From Halorientalis sp. LT38 (GTDB lineage: Archaea > Halobacteriota > Halobacteria > Halobacteriales > Haloarculaceae), in the NCBI RefSeq assembly GCF_037031225.1, contig NZ_JAYEZN010000001.1, forward strand, positions 2,976,001 to 3,040,000: 64,000 nt of DNA. The letters run 5' to 3'. Positions 7,602 to 16,995 of the stretch are shown here, piece by piece. The stretch's first letter is position 1. Each line of letters begins with the position of its first letter. Both the position numbers and the translations under genes were made by a program. Below the pieces are notes generated by a model. The model made no database searches, had not been told where the DNA came from, and worked only from the letters and a program-made list of their open reading frames with translations.

Positions 7602-7832
7602 ATGGTCCGGGCCTACATCATGGTCAAGACGGCGGCGGGCAAATCCCAGGGGCTCCTGGAGGCGACGCGGTCGCTGTCGGGGGTCGAGGAGGCGCACATC
7701 GTCGCCGGGAAGTACGACGTCATCATCGAGGCCCGGGGCGACGAGGTCTACGACGTGATGCACTCGGTCGCGACGGACGTCCGGGAACTCGACGGCGTCG
7801 CGGACACGCGAACCTACATCTGTCTCGAGTAG
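7602..7832 (+). CDS. Stand-alone RAM (Lrp/AsnC ligand-binding) domain protein, second copy
   Basis: A 76-residue protein, VRAYIMVKTAAGKSQGLLEA..., clearly paralogous to the protein at 6561 (same length, shared AYxMVK start and TYI end). It also lacks the DNA-binding helix-turn-helix. ATG at 7602; the frame opens at 7575 but nine extra residues add nothing conserved. It is divergent from trkA, with a 118-bp gap that should contain both promoters. Likely a ligand-sensing partner for a regulator encoded elsewhere. Confidence 0.85.
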   Translation: MVRAYIMVKTAAGKSQGLLEATRSLSGVEEAHIVAGKYDVIIEARGDEVYDVMHSVATDVRELDGVADTRTYICLE

Positions 7833-7917
7833 CCGCCGTCGCCGCGGTCCTGCGAGGTGCCTCCGCGACGCGGCGCGGATCCGACACCCCAAAGGTGTCC
7901 TGGCCCAAAGGTTGGGT

Positions 7918-8241
7918 ATGGTCTCCGTGGTCGAGGTCGCAGGGCTGCTGGTCATCGTGGCGCTCAATACGGCCATCGCAGCGCTGGCGACCCGCTTCTT
8001 CCGCGTCCGGCTGAACACCCAGTGGGGCAGCGCCGTCTACGCGGCCGTTCTCACGCCGATCCCGCTCGTCGGAACGACGCTGCTCCTCGGGAGCGTGCTC
8101 GGGCCGAACCTGGGGAGCGCGAACGCGGTCCTGGGCCTCACGGTCGCCGTGCCACTGGCGGTGGGCATCGCCTTCGACTACTTCTGGATGCCCTCGCCCG
8201 AGGAGGTCGACGTGCCGGACCGACGGCGCCAGGGTACCTAA
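7918..8241 (+). CDS. Small haloarchaeal integral membrane protein
   Basis: A 107-residue protein with about three hydrophobic helices (residues 3-23, 38-60, 72-92) and a short charged C-terminal tail. No catalytic or transport motif is visible. ATG at 7918 follows the RAM gene by 85 bp. Its stop overlaps the convergent thymidylate kinase stop by four bases. Function unknown. Confidence 0.65.
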   Translation: MVSVVEVAGLLVIVALNTAIAALATRFFRVRLNTQWGSAVYAAVLTPIPLVGTTLLLGSVLGPNLGSANAVLGLTVAVPLAVGIAFDYFWMPSPEEVDVPDRRRQGT

Positions 8242-8822
8242 TCGCGAAGCCGGTGGATCGCATCGACGGCGCGCTCTCGCACCGCGTCGGGCGACTGCGT
8301 CGCGTCGATGCGGACGAACCGGTCGGGTTCGGCCGCGATCAGGCGCTCGTAGTTCTCGCGGACCGCAGCGAGGTAGTCCGCGGTCTCGAACTTGTTGGTG
8401 GCGCCGCTGCGCTCGGCACCCGTCTCGGGCGGCACGTCGAAGTACAGGGTCGCGTTGGGCGCCCGCGTGAACGGCTCGTGGATCCGCTGGACGTACGCCA
8501 GCGCGTCGTCGAGGTGCTCGGACAGCGTCGCGCCCTGATAGGCGTACCGCGAGTCGGAGTAGCGGTCGGAGACGACGAGGTCGCCCTCTTCGAGCGCCGG
8601 GCGGACGACCCGCGAGAGGTGGTCGGCGTGGTCGGCGGTGTAGAGGAACAGTTCCGCGAGCGGGTCGGCGTCGTCGTCCCGGATCGAGCGGCCGACGGCC
8701 TCGCCGTACCAGGAGTCGGTCGGCTCGCGCGTGAAGGTGACCGGGTCGTCGAGTTCACCACGTAACGCCTCCCAGACGGTCGTCTTCCCGCTGCCGTCGA
8801 TCCCCTCCAGCGTGACGAGCAT
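8238..8822 (-). CDS. tmk: Thymidylate kinase
   Basis: A 194-residue dTMP kinase. P-loop GIDGSGKTT at residues 7-15, [12 protein letters not shown] signature in the middle (the DRY/F motif of the family), and [13 protein letters not shown] near residue 30. It phosphorylates dTMP to dTDP for DNA synthesis. The frame extends to 8882, but ATG 8822 ([13 protein letters not shown]) is the standard start of this family. The lid region near residues 130-150 lacks an obvious second arginine cluster; this was not pursued. Confidence 0.93.
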   Translation of the reverse strand: MLVTLEGIDGSGKTTVWEALRGELDDPVTFTREPTDSWYGEAVGRSIRDDDADPLAELFLYTADHADHLSRVVRPALEEGDLVVSDRYSDSRYAYQGATLSEHLDDALAYVQRIHEPFTRAPNATLYFDVPPETGAERSGATNKFETADYLAAVRENYERLIAAEPDRFVRIDATQSPDAVRERAVDAIHRLRD

Positions 8823-8996
8823 ACCCGCCCTGGGCGGCCGGTGCTTGTAAATCGGCCGCTCCGGATCAGTCGGGAAACACACTCCGACGGCCCGTGCAGT
8901 TCGGCGAGGCGTGGCGTTCCCGACGGGCCGTCCTGTCGCGGTACCGGACTGGTTGCACGGTAGCTTTAACCGGATCTGTCCCGAAATGTCGGACGT

Positions 8997-9875
8997 ATGA
9001 ACGTACTCGTCGTCGGCGGCAGTGGCTTCATCGGGACGAACCTAAGCGAGACGTTGACGGAGCGAGGCCACGAGGTCACGATTCTGTCGCGGGAGCCGGA
9101 GCGCGAACCCCTTCCGGCCGGCGTCGAGACCGCCCGCGGCGACGTGACGGCCTACGACTCCATCGAGGGCGCCTTCGCGGAGCAGGACGCGGTGGTGTAC
9201 CTGGTCGCGCTCTCGCCGCTGTTCAAGCCCAAGGGCGGCAACGACCAGCACTTCGCCGTCCACACCGAGGGCGCGCGCAACGTGGTTCGGGCGGCCGAGG
9301 AACACGGCGTCGACAGACTGGTTCATATGAGCGCGCTGGGCGCCGATCCGAACGGGCCGACGGCCTACATCCGCGCGAAGGGGGAGGCCGAGGACGTGGT
9401 CACGAGCTCCGAGCTGGACTGGGTGATCTTCCGCCCCTCGGTCGTGTTCGGCGAGGGCGGCGAGTTCGTCTCCTTCACGAAGAAGCTCACGCCGCCCGGC
9501 GTCGCGCCGCTGCCCGGCGGCGGCAAGAAGACCAACTTCCAGCCGATCTGGGTCGGCGACCTCGTGCCGATGCTCGCAGCCGCGGCCGAAGACGACGAGC
9601 ACGTCGGGGAGACCTACGAGATCGGCGGGCCCGAGGTCCTGACGCTCCGGGACATCGCCAAGATGGTCCGGGGGAGCGTCATCGTCCCGGTGCCGATGGG
9701 GCTGGCTGGCGTCGGCATGAAACTCGGGGGCGCGATCCCGGGCTTCCCGATGGGGGGCGACCAGTACCGATCGCTCCAGTTCGACAACACGACGAGCGAC
9801 AACGACGTCGCGGCCTTCGGTGTCGACCCCGCCGACATGACCCGACTCTCGGAATACCTCGATCGAACGACGTAA
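8997..9875 (+). CDS. NDUFA9-like atypical short-chain dehydrogenase (NAD(P)-binding)
   Basis: A 292-residue protein starting [20 protein letters not shown], with the GGxGFIG Rossmann loop at residues 7-13. The mid region (HMSALGAD...YIRAKGEAE) keeps the Tyr-x3-Lys-like pair of extended SDRs, and the [11 protein letters not shown] and [11 protein letters not shown] blocks match the complex I NDUFA9/NmrA-like group. Likely an NAD(P)-dependent epimerase/reductase acting on a sugar nucleotide or quinone; the substrate is not deducible. TATA-like GCTTTAACC lies about 28 bp before the ATG, so it is probably leaderless. Confidence 0.85.
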   Translation: MNVLVVGGSGFIGTNLSETLTERGHEVTILSREPEREPLPAGVETARGDVTAYDSIEGAFAEQDAVVYLVALSPLFKPKGGNDQHFAVHTEGARNVVRAAEEHGVDRLVHMSALGADPNGPTAYIRAKGEAEDVVTSSELDWVIFRPSVVFGEGGEFVSFTKKLTPPGVAPLPGGGKKTNFQPIWVGDLVPMLAAAAEDDEHVGETYEIGGPEVLTLRDIAKMVRGSVIVPVPMGLAGVGMKLGGAIPGFPMGGDQYRSLQFDNTTSDNDVAAFGVDPADMTRLSEYLDRTT

Positions 9876-9976
9876 GCACTCGTTTTCCGAGAGTCTAAGC
9901 TCCGATTAACGCCCGGCCGTTCGGGCGATTGTGCGACGTTCGCGCCATTCTATTTGCTGATAGTTGGGGGTAAAAC

Positions 9977-9982
9977 TTATAG
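9977..9982 (+). promoter_or_regulatory. TATA element of the cetZ operon
   Basis: TTATAG within AAAACTTATAGCC lies 39-44 bp upstream of the cetZ ATG, predicting a start near 10,005. The resulting short leader contains GGAG 8-11 bp before the ATG, a usable Shine-Dalgarno motif. Confidence 0.55.
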
Positions 9983-10020
9983 CCGTATTGTGACTGTTTC
10001 CTTTCACACGGAGACGAGTC

Positions 10021-11202
10021 ATGAAACTCGCGATGATCGGTTTCGGCCAGGCGGGCGGGAAAATCGTCGACAAGTTCCTGGAGTACGACGAGCGAACCGG
10101 GAGCGGGATCGTCCGTTCCGCGGTCGCCGTCAACACCGCTAAAGCCGACTTACTTGGACTGGAGCGCGTACCGAAAGACAACCGGGTGCTAATCGGACAG
10201 GCCCGGGTGAAAGGACACGGCGTCGGCGCCGACAACGAACTCGGCGCCGAGATCGCGGAGGAAGACATCGACGAGATTCAGGGTGCGATCGACAACATCC
10301 CTGTCCACGAGGTCGACGCCTTCCTCATCGTCGCCGGACTCGGTGGCGGTACCGGGTCGGGCGGGTCGCCGGTCCTGGCCAAACATCTCAAACGTATCTA
10401 CACGGAACCCGTCTACGGGCTGGGCGTGCTGCCCGGCGGGGACGAGGGCGGTATCTACACCCTGAACGCCGCCCGATCCTTCCAGACGTTCGTGCGCGAG
10501 GTCGACAACCTCCTCGTGTTCGACAACGACGCCTGGCGGAAATCCGGCGAATCGGTCGAGGGCGGCTACGCCGAGATCAACGACGAGATCGTCAAGCGAT
10601 TCGGCATCCTCTTCGGCGCCGGCGAGGTCCAGCCCGGCCAGGAGGTCGGGGAGAGCGTCGTCGACTCCAGCGAGATCATCAACACGCTCGCGGGCGGCGG
10701 CGTGTCGACGGTCGGCTACGCCGCCGAGGAGGTCGAACCCGGGGAGGACTCCGGCGGCCTCCTCTCGCGGTTCAAGGGCGACGACGGCGACGACGGGATG
10801 GACACCGCCAACACCACGAACCGCATCACGAGTCTCGTCCGGAAGGCGGCGCTGGGCCGCCTGACCCTGCCCTGCGAGATCGACGGCGCCGAGCGGGCGC
10901 TGCTCGTGCTGAGCGGTCCGCCGAAACACCTCAACCGGAAAGGCATCGAGCGCGGGCGGAAGTGGCTCGAAGAGCAGACCGGGAGCATGGAGGTCCGCGG
11001 CGGCGACTACCCCGTCCCCGAGTCGGGCTACGTCGCGAGCGTCATCCTGCTATCGGGCGTCCACAACGTCCCGCGCATCAAGGAGCTCCAGCAGGTGGCC
11101 ATCGAGGCACAGGACAACATCGACGAGATCCGGCAGGAAAGCAAAGCGAATTTAGAGGAGTTAGTCGAGGACGATGATGATGAACTGGATCCGCTCTTCT
11201 AA
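10021..11202 (+). CDS. cetZ1: CetZ tubulin/FtsZ-superfamily GTPase (CetZ1-like)
   Basis: A 393-residue protein with the tubulin/FtsZ GTP-binding loop GGGTGSG at residues 108-114, N-terminal MIGFGQAGGKIVDKF, and later NTLAGGGVSTVGYA and the long helix ending in an acidic tail ([10 protein letters not shown]). Its length and the MKLAMIGFGQAGGK start match CetZ1, which controls cell shape and motility in Haloferax (known for the family). It polymerises with GTP at the cytoplasmic face. First gene of an overlapping operon with a membrane protein, cofC and cofG. Confidence 0.93.
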   Translation: MKLAMIGFGQAGGKIVDKFLEYDERTGSGIVRSAVAVNTAKADLLGLERVPKDNRVLIGQARVKGHGVGADNELGAEIAEEDIDEIQGAIDNIPVHEVDAFLIVAGLGGGTGSGGSPVLAKHLKRIYTEPVYGLGVLPGGDEGGIYTLNAARSFQTFVREVDNLLVFDNDAWRKSGESVEGGYAEINDEIVKRFGILFGAGEVQPGQEVGESVVDSSEIINTLAGGGVSTVGYAAEEVEPGEDSGGLLSRFKGDDGDDGMDTANTTNRITSLVRKAALGRLTLPCEIDGAERALLVLSGPPKHLNRKGIERGRKWLEEQTGSMEVRGGDYPVPESGYVASVILLSGVHNVPRIKELQQVAIEAQDNIDEIRQESKANLEELVEDDDDELDPLF

Positions 11203-11950
11203 GGGTACGATCGCAATCGCACTGTTCGTGGTCCTCCTGGGGGCCGTGGGGACAGCCGCTGCGCTGACCGTCTCCGCGGACGATCCCGCGCGGGAGGCCC
11301 AGGTGGGAACCGAGATCAACACGACGGTCACGATCGACGACGCGTTCACCGAGAACGGCCAGTGGACGGTCGGCGCCGAGACCGAACTGCAGAACGTCAG
11401 CTGGCAGCTCGAGGAGTACGACCAGGGTTCCCGGGTCGAGCGGTGGAACGACCTCGGCGGCCAGTCGATCAGCCAGCAGGTCTCCAGCGACCCGGAGGGC
11501 GACGAACTCCGCGTCCAGATCCGCGGTGAGGTCCCGGCGGTCCCCGAGTACAACTACTCGAACCCGTCGGCGGAGAACGTCACCTTCGTTGCGGTCACGA
11601 GCACGACGGGCGACAACACCCAGACGCTCGCGACCTACGAGGTCCACGTCTACACCAAGGACAGCAAGGACGCCCGCGAGGCGATCGACAGCGCCCGGGA
11701 AGCCAGTGACGGCGCCGGCAACCCCGACGAGGTCGAGAGTACGATCGACAGCGCGATCTCCTCGTACAACAACGGCAACTTCGGGAACGCGATGGACCTG
11801 GCCGAAGACGCCGAGTCCTCGGCCACCAGCTCCCAGCAGACGAGCCAGCTGCTGATGTTCGGTGCCGTCGCAGTCGTCGCCATCGCCGTGATCGGCGGCG
11901 GCGTCTACTACTGGCGCAACCGCGGCGACGACTACGACAAGCTGCGCTGA
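11174..11950 (+). CDS. Secreted, C-terminally membrane-anchored protein of unknown function
   Basis: A 258-residue protein with an N-terminal hydrophobic signal (about residues 12-31), an extracellular beta-rich part with N-glycosylation-type sequons (NTT, NVS, NYS, NVT), a helical stretch of two alpha-hairpins (about 165-220, [15 protein letters not shown]...[14 protein letters not shown], like a degenerate TPR), and a transmembrane helix near 228-250 with a positive end. Three ATGs (11174, 11177, 11180) are possible starts, all inside the cetZ 3' end. It overlaps cetZ by 29 bp and touches cofC by ATGA, so it is cotranscribed. Confidence 0.8.
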   Translation: MMMNWIRSSKGTIAIALFVVLLGAVGTAAALTVSADDPAREAQVGTEINTTVTIDDAFTENGQWTVGAETELQNVSWQLEEYDQGSRVERWNDLGGQSISQQVSSDPEGDELRVQIRGEVPAVPEYNYSNPSAENVTFVAVTSTTGDNTQTLATYEVHVYTKDSKDAREAIDSAREASDGAGNPDEVESTIDSAISSYNNGNFGNAMDLAEDAESSATSSQQTSQLLMFGAVAVVAIAVIGGGVYYWRNRGDDYDKLR

Positions 11951-12585
11951 TGGACGTCGTTGTCCCGTTCGCCGCAACCGAGCCGAAGACGCGGCTCGCG
12001 GACGCGCTCGCCGCATCCGAACGCGAGTCCTTCGCCCGCGCGATGTGTTCCGACGTGCTCTCGGCCGTCCGCGAGAGCGGTCACCAGCCGCGCGTTCTCG
12101 CCACGGCCGACGTCGCGTTCGACGCCCCCGTCTCCGTCGACGACCGCCCGCTCTCCGACGCGGTCAACGCCGTCTTCGAGGAGGCGTTCGAGGCGGACCC
12201 GGACCGCGACGGCGTCGCCGTCGTCATGGCCGACCTCGCGCTGGCGACCCCCGAAGCGCTCGACCGACTGTTCTCGGCCGAGGGCGACGTCGTGCTGGCC
12301 CCGGGTCGGGGCGGGGGGACGAACGCGATCGTCACCCGCCACCCCGAGTTCCGCGTCGACTACCACGGGGCCTCGATCCGCGACCACCGCCGGGCGGCCC
12401 GTGAGGTCGGCGCCGAGGTGACCGAAGTCGACAGCTTCCGGCTGGCGACCGACGTCGACGAACCGGCGGACCTCGTCGAAGTGATGCTCCACGGAACCGG
12501 GGCTGCGCGCGAGTGGCTCCTCGACGCCGGCTTCGAGATCGAGACGACCGACGGCCGTGCCACCCTGCCGCGCTCCCAAGAGTGA
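11950..12585 (+). CDS. cofC: 2-phospho-L-lactate guanylyltransferase CofC
   Basis: A 211-residue nucleotidyltransferase of the MobA/GTA fold. It begins [20 protein letters not shown], with the conserved PF...KTRL of CofC, and has the [14 protein letters not shown] metal/nucleotide motif and the [10 protein letters not shown] loop. It joins GTP and 2-phospholactate to give LPPG, the side-chain donor for coenzyme F420. It overlaps the preceding stop as ATGA and is followed by cofG, another F420 gene, supporting the call. Confidence 0.93.
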   Translation: MDVVVPFAATEPKTRLADALAASERESFARAMCSDVLSAVRESGHQPRVLATADVAFDAPVSVDDRPLSDAVNAVFEEAFEADPDRDGVAVVMADLALATPEALDRLFSAEGDVVLAPGRGGGTNAIVTRHPEFRVDYHGASIRDHRRAAREVGAEVTEVDSFRLATDVDEPADLVEVMLHGTGAAREWLLDAGFEIETTDGRATLPRSQE

Positions 12586-12611
12586 AGGCCGGGGGACACG
12601 GACCGAAGCCT

Positions 12612-13721
12612 GTGATTCCAGGGGCCGAGGCGTACGGTGTCGACGTCGAGATCGCGGCCGACCAGATCGAGCGACTGCTCGACGTGACCCCGGCCGACGT
12701 CGAGCCGGCCGACTCCCTTTCGTTCTGCCGGAACGTCTTCGTCCCGCTGACGACGGCCTGCCGGTACACCTGCACGTACTGCACCTACTACGATCCGCCG
12801 GGGCGAGCCACGCTCATGAGCCCCGAGGAGATCCGCGAGACGGTCCGGCGCGGCGCCGACGCCGGCTGTACGGAGGCGCTCTTTACCTTCGGCGACGACC
12901 CCGACGATCGGTACACCGAGATCCACGACCAGCTCGACGAGTGGGGCCACGACTCCATCCACGAGTACCTCCGGGAGGCCTGTGAGATCGCGCTCGAGGA
13001 GGGGCTGCTCCCCCACTCGAACCCGGGCGACCAGACCCGCGAGCAGATGGCCGAGGTCGCGGACCTGAACGCCTCGATGGGCGTCATGCTGGAGACGACG
13101 GCCGAGGTCCAGGCCCACGGCGGCCCGCGGGCGAAGAACCCGGGCCAGCGCCTCCGGACGATCCGGACGGCGGGCGAACTCGGCGTGCCGTTCACGACCG
13201 GCATCCTGCTCGGGATCGGCGAGGGCTGGCGCGACCGCGCGGAGTCGCTTTTGGCCATCCGCGCGATGCACGAGCGCTACGGTCACGTCCAGGAGGTGAT
13301 CGTCCAGCCGGTGGTCGAGAACGAGCGCTGGCGCGACGGCACCGTCGGCGTCGACGCGCTCCGGCGGACGGTCGCGATGGCCCGCCACTGCCTGCCCGAG
13401 GACGTGAGCGTCCAGGTGCCGCCGAACCTCGCGCCCGCGCGGGAGGTCGTGGACTGCGGCATCGACGACCTCGGGGGCGTCTCCCCGGTGACCGTCGATC
13501 ACGTCAACCCCGACTACGAGTGGCCAGGGCTGGACGAACTCCGGGCGGTGGCCGACCACGCCGGCGTCCCGCTCCGCGAGCGACTGCCGGTGTACGACCG
13601 CTACGCGACCGACGAGTGGCTCTCGGCGCCGATCGCAGCGGCCATCGACGCCCCGAACGCAGCGGGCGAACGGTACCGGCGCGTGCTCGGCGACGGGGTC
13701 CGGAACGCCGCGGCGGAGTGA
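12612..13721 (+). CDS. cofG: 7,8-didemethyl-8-hydroxy-5-deazariboflavin synthase subunit CofG
   Basis: A 369-residue radical SAM protein with the CxxxCxxC iron-sulfur motif CRYTCTYC (C50, C54, C57). With CofH it makes the Fo chromophore of F420. Two GTG starts are possible: 12612 (MIPGAEAYGVDV, matching the usual start of haloarchaeal CofG) and 12582, which overlaps the cofC stop as GTGA. I chose 12612 from family knowledge; the overlap makes 12582 a serious alternative. Last gene of the cetZ-cofC-cofG operon. Confidence 0.93.
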   Translation: MIPGAEAYGVDVEIAADQIERLLDVTPADVEPADSLSFCRNVFVPLTTACRYTCTYCTYYDPPGRATLMSPEEIRETVRRGADAGCTEALFTFGDDPDDRYTEIHDQLDEWGHDSIHEYLREACEIALEEGLLPHSNPGDQTREQMAEVADLNASMGVMLETTAEVQAHGGPRAKNPGQRLRTIRTAGELGVPFTTGILLGIGEGWRDRAESLLAIRAMHERYGHVQEVIVQPVVENERWRDGTVGVDALRRTVAMARHCLPEDVSVQVPPNLAPAREVVDCGIDDLGGVSPVTVDHVNPDYEWPGLDELRAVADHAGVPLRERLPVYDRYATDEWLSAPIAAAIDAPNAAGERYRRVLGDGVRNAAAE

Positions 13722-13830
13722 CTGGCCGGCCGCGGCCGGGCGCTGCGTATCGACAGCGGAAACGAGCCACGACGTTGATGCCGGAGGGTATCAAAACGCC
13801 CGCACGAAGCGGCTTCGGTCGCACTCACAG

Positions 13831-15987
13831 ATGGCCTGGGAATACACGCCGTACACGATCCCCTTCGCAGTCACGATACTCTGCAGTCTCGTCTTCGGCG
13901 CGTATCTCCTGCACCGCACCCGGGAGCGGGACTGGGACGTGGCGGTGGGGTCGCTGGCCGTCGTCTGCCTCGGGACGCTCGTCTGGGGCGTCGCGGCCCT
14001 GCTGCAGGTTTCGACGACCTCGTTCGAGCTGATGGTGCTGGCAGAGCAGTGGACTTACGTCGGGACGCCGATCGTCGTGATCGGCTGGCTGGTGTTCGCC
14101 GCGGCCTACACCGGGCACGACGATCTGGTGTCCGTGCCCGTCGTCGGTGGCCTGGCGCTCGTCCTCGGGAGCGGGTCGCTGCTCGCGCTGACGAACGGCT
14201 CCCACGAACTGCTGTGGGCGTCGCCCGCCGTCGTGGACTACGGCTCCTTCAGTTCGCTCACCTACGAGCAGACGAGCGCCTACTACGCGTTCGTGATCGC
14301 CGCGTTCGGGACGGCGCTGCTCGGCGTCGCGCTGCTCGGCCGGTTCATGCTCACCTCCCGGACGCGCTACCGCAGCCAGATGGCCGCCCTCATCGTCGCT
14401 GCCGCGGCGCCGCTAATGGTGAGTCTCTGGGTGGTGCTCGGACTGGGACCGCACCCGACGGTGGAGCTGTCGCCGATCGGGTTCGTCGTCTCCGTCGCCG
14501 CGTTCACCTACGCCATCGAGCGCCACCAGCTCCTGGATCTCGCGCCCATGGCCCGGACGCGCGTCGTCGAGCACATGCGGGAGGGGTACGTGGTCCTGGG
14601 CGAGAACGAGCGGATCGTCGACCTGAACCCGGCGGCCAAGCGGCTGCTCGGCGTCGGCGAGGACGTGATCGGCGCCGACGTACGTGCGATCCTCCCCGAG
14701 GTGGAGCCACTGCTCGACGGCGACGGCAGGCCGGACACGGAGCTGTCGGTGACGGTCGGCGGCGACCGCCGGTATCTCACGGCCAATAGCTCGACGCTCG
14801 CCGAGAACGGGACCGAGCGGGGCAGTTTACTCCTCCTCCGGGACGTCACGGACCGCCGGCAGGTCGAGAATCGCTACCAGGAACTCATCGAGCACTCGGC
14901 GGACGTGATCGCCGTCCTCGACGAGACGGGCACGGTCACCTACGCGAGTCCGTCCCACGAGACGGTCCTCGGTATCGATCCGGCGGCGATCGAGGGCATG
15001 AACGGGCTCGAGCGCGTCCACGGCGACGACCGGGACCGCCTCGAGGACCTCCTCGACTCCCTCTTCGAGCGGCCAGGGGAAACCGAGCGCTTCGAGTTCC
15101 GCGCCAGCCACGCCGACGGCGAGTGGCACGTCTTCGAGGGGATCGCCCGGAACCTGCTCGACAACCCCGTCGTCGAGGGGCTCGTAATCAACTCCCGCGA
15201 CATCACAGAGCGCAAACGCCGCGAGCGGGAACTGGAGCGCCAGAACGACCGGCTCGAGGACTTCGCGAACCTCGTCTCCCACGACCTCCGCAACCCCCTG
15301 CAGATCGCCGAGGCCTACCTCGAACAGGCGCGTCAGTCCGGCGACGAGGACGCTTTCGAACGGGTCGAGACCGCTCACGACCGGATGGAGGCGATCATCG
15401 CGGACGTCCTGGAACTGGCCCGTCAGGGACGCAGCCTCGACGAGACCGAGGTCGTCTGGCTCTCCTCGGTGGCGAACGAGGCCTGGAACACCGTGCGGAC
15501 GGAGACGGCGACGCTCACCGTCGCCCGGGACTGTGAACTCCGGGCGGACCCCGAGCGGCTCCGCCGCCTGCTCGAGAACCTCTTTCGCAATTCGATCGAA
15601 CACGCCGGCCCCGCGGTCACGGTGACCGTCGGTGCCCTGCCCGACGGCCACCTCGCGGGGGAGCGAAGCGGGAGCCAGCAAGTGGGCGGCGCTCGAACGG
15701 GCTTTTTCGTCGAAGACGACGGGCCCGGCATCCCCGAGGACGAGCGCGAGCACGTGTTCGAGTCGGGATACACGACCGCGACCGGGGGAACCGGATTCGG
15801 ACTGGCGATCGTCGAGGGGATCGCTTCGGTACACGGCTGGCAGGTGTCGGTCACCGACGCCGCGACGGGGGGCTCGACGGCAGTTGCCGACGGTGCGCCG
15901 GGTCGATCGGCCGACGCGAGCGAGGACCGCGGCGGGGCCCGGTTCGAGTTCACGCCCCGCGACGAGGCGGGCGTCGAGCCGACGTGA
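13831..15987 (+). CDS. 7TM sensor histidine kinase with two PAS domains
   Basis: A 718-residue membrane kinase. Order: HisKA_7TM-type membrane region (residues 5-230, starting MAWEYTPYTIPF), PAS (about 241-340), PAS (about 348-465, ending in RDITERKRRE), HisKA with phospho-His484 (SHDLRNPL), and HATPase with N box RNSIEH and G1 box DDGPGIP. An insertion of about 15 polar residues (GERSGSQQVGG) separates two ATPase strands. No receiver gene is adjacent; haloarchaeal kinases often work with distant or phosphorelay partners. Two related kinases are at 28,893 and 33,341. Confidence 0.93.
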   Translation: MAWEYTPYTIPFAVTILCSLVFGAYLLHRTRERDWDVAVGSLAVVCLGTLVWGVAALLQVSTTSFELMVLAEQWTYVGTPIVVIGWLVFAAAYTGHDDLVSVPVVGGLALVLGSGSLLALTNGSHELLWASPAVVDYGSFSSLTYEQTSAYYAFVIAAFGTALLGVALLGRFMLTSRTRYRSQMAALIVAAAAPLMVSLWVVLGLGPHPTVELSPIGFVVSVAAFTYAIERHQLLDLAPMARTRVVEHMREGYVVLGENERIVDLNPAAKRLLGVGEDVIGADVRAILPEVEPLLDGDGRPDTELSVTVGGDRRYLTANSSTLAENGTERGSLLLLRDVTDRRQVENRYQELIEHSADVIAVLDETGTVTYASPSHETVLGIDPAAIEGMNGLERVHGDDRDRLEDLLDSLFERPGETERFEFRASHADGEWHVFEGIARNLLDNPVVEGLVINSRDITERKRRERELERQNDRLEDFANLVSHDLRNPLQIAEAYLEQARQSGDEDAFERVETAHDRMEAIIADVLELARQGRSLDETEVVWLSSVANEAWNTVRTETATLTVARDCELRADPERLRRLLENLFRNSIEHAGPAVTVTVGALPDGHLAGERSGSQQVGGARTGFFVEDDGPGIPEDEREHVFESGYTTATGGTGFGLAIVEGIASVHGWQVSVTDAATGGSTAVADGAPGRSADASEDRGGARFEFTPRDEAGVEPT

Positions 15988-16005
15988 GTCACTGCCCCTC
16001 GACCG

Positions 16006-16707
16006 TCACCGGGAGGGGTTCCGGGCCCCGACCTCGGCGTCCGGGTCGGCGTAGGTGTCCAGTTCGTGGAGGTCGCCGAGCACGGTCGCCTCGATCTTCC
16101 GGAGGTGCTCGCCGACAGTGGCCGAGGAACAGCCGAGTTCGTCAGCCAGTTCCTGATGGGTGGCCCGGCGCGGGTCGGCGTAGTACCCCTGTTCGACGGC
16201 GACCGCGAAGATCTCGCGCTGGCGCGCCGTCAGGCCGTCGAGCAGGTGGGCGGCGTCGGGGTAGGAGCTCCCCGTGCCGACGACCTCGACGTCGACGCCA
16301 TCGGGGAGCTCCTCGAGTCGCTCGCGGAAGCCGCTCTCGTGGCCGACGTAGGTCACCTCCATCGCGGGGCCGTCGATGACCCTGATCGGCCGCTTGACGA
16401 AGATGTCGGAGGAGCGGTCGGTGGCGAGCAGCGACCGGGTGTAGTCCGTGGGTTCGAAAGAGAGGTAGGCGTGCCAGGTTCGCTCGCCGGTGAGACTGCA
16501 CTCACGGACCGACTCCGCGGCTGCGACGATGGACTCGAACCGGTCGCGGTCACCGTGGCACTCGACGAGCAGGACGACCGACCCGTCGTCCAGGGCGTCG
16601 GAGCGGTGGAGCGCCTCGACGCTCACCGCCGGGTCGCGAAACGTCTCCCCGATGAACGGGTGGCACCGATCCGGGTCGATCGAGAGCCGAATCGTCACGT
16701 GTCGCAT
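16006..16707 (-). CDS. HTH-10 (Bat-like) transcriptional regulator
   Basis: A 233-residue protein whose last ~55 residues (LTARQREIFAVAVEQGYYADP...TVGEHLRKIEATVL) form the HTH_10 domain of bacterio-opsin-activator-like regulators. The first ~150 residues match the accessory sensor half of that family but carry no PAS or GAF motif I can place. An A/T-rich promoter with AAATATTTCC lies just upstream, inside a perfect 10-bp palindrome (GAAATATTTC). It is convergent with the sensor kinase at 13,831, 18 bp apart, which hints at but does not show a functional pair. Confidence 0.9.
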   Translation of the reverse strand: MRHVTIRLSIDPDRCHPFIGETFRDPAVSVEALHRSDALDDGSVVLLVECHGDRDRFESIVAAAESVRECSLTGERTWHAYLSFEPTDYTRSLLATDRSSDIFVKRPIRVIDGPAMEVTYVGHESGFRERLEELPDGVDVEVVGTGSSYPDAAHLLDGLTARQREIFAVAVEQGYYADPRRATHQELADELGCSSATVGEHLRKIEATVLGDLHELDTYADPDAEVGARNPSR

Positions 16708-16995
16708 CGTCGAGTACTACTACCAAGTAGGAAATATTTCTTACGCCGTCGAAGTGGAGAAGGGGGGATGGTGGAATCGCTCGGCAGCCGCGATGACCAC
16801 CGAATCGGGGATTCCTGGGCCGGAATACTCCAGTTCGGCCCGTCCGCGATAGGGGATAGTGGCCGACGGCTATTGGATTTTGACCCGCGTATTCGAGGTA
16901 GGTTTATGTACGTTCCAATCTGAAGGAAACTACTAATAAAGGACCCGCGATCGCGACGGGGGAGTGGCCGCGCGACAGCACGTCGCCCGAAATAG

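Noticed and set aside
10021-11202. Replication origin or division cluster around the tubulin-like gene
   Set aside because: No Orc1/Cdc6, no origin-recognition-box series, and the protein has the CetZ start and length and not those of FtsZ1/FtsZ2.
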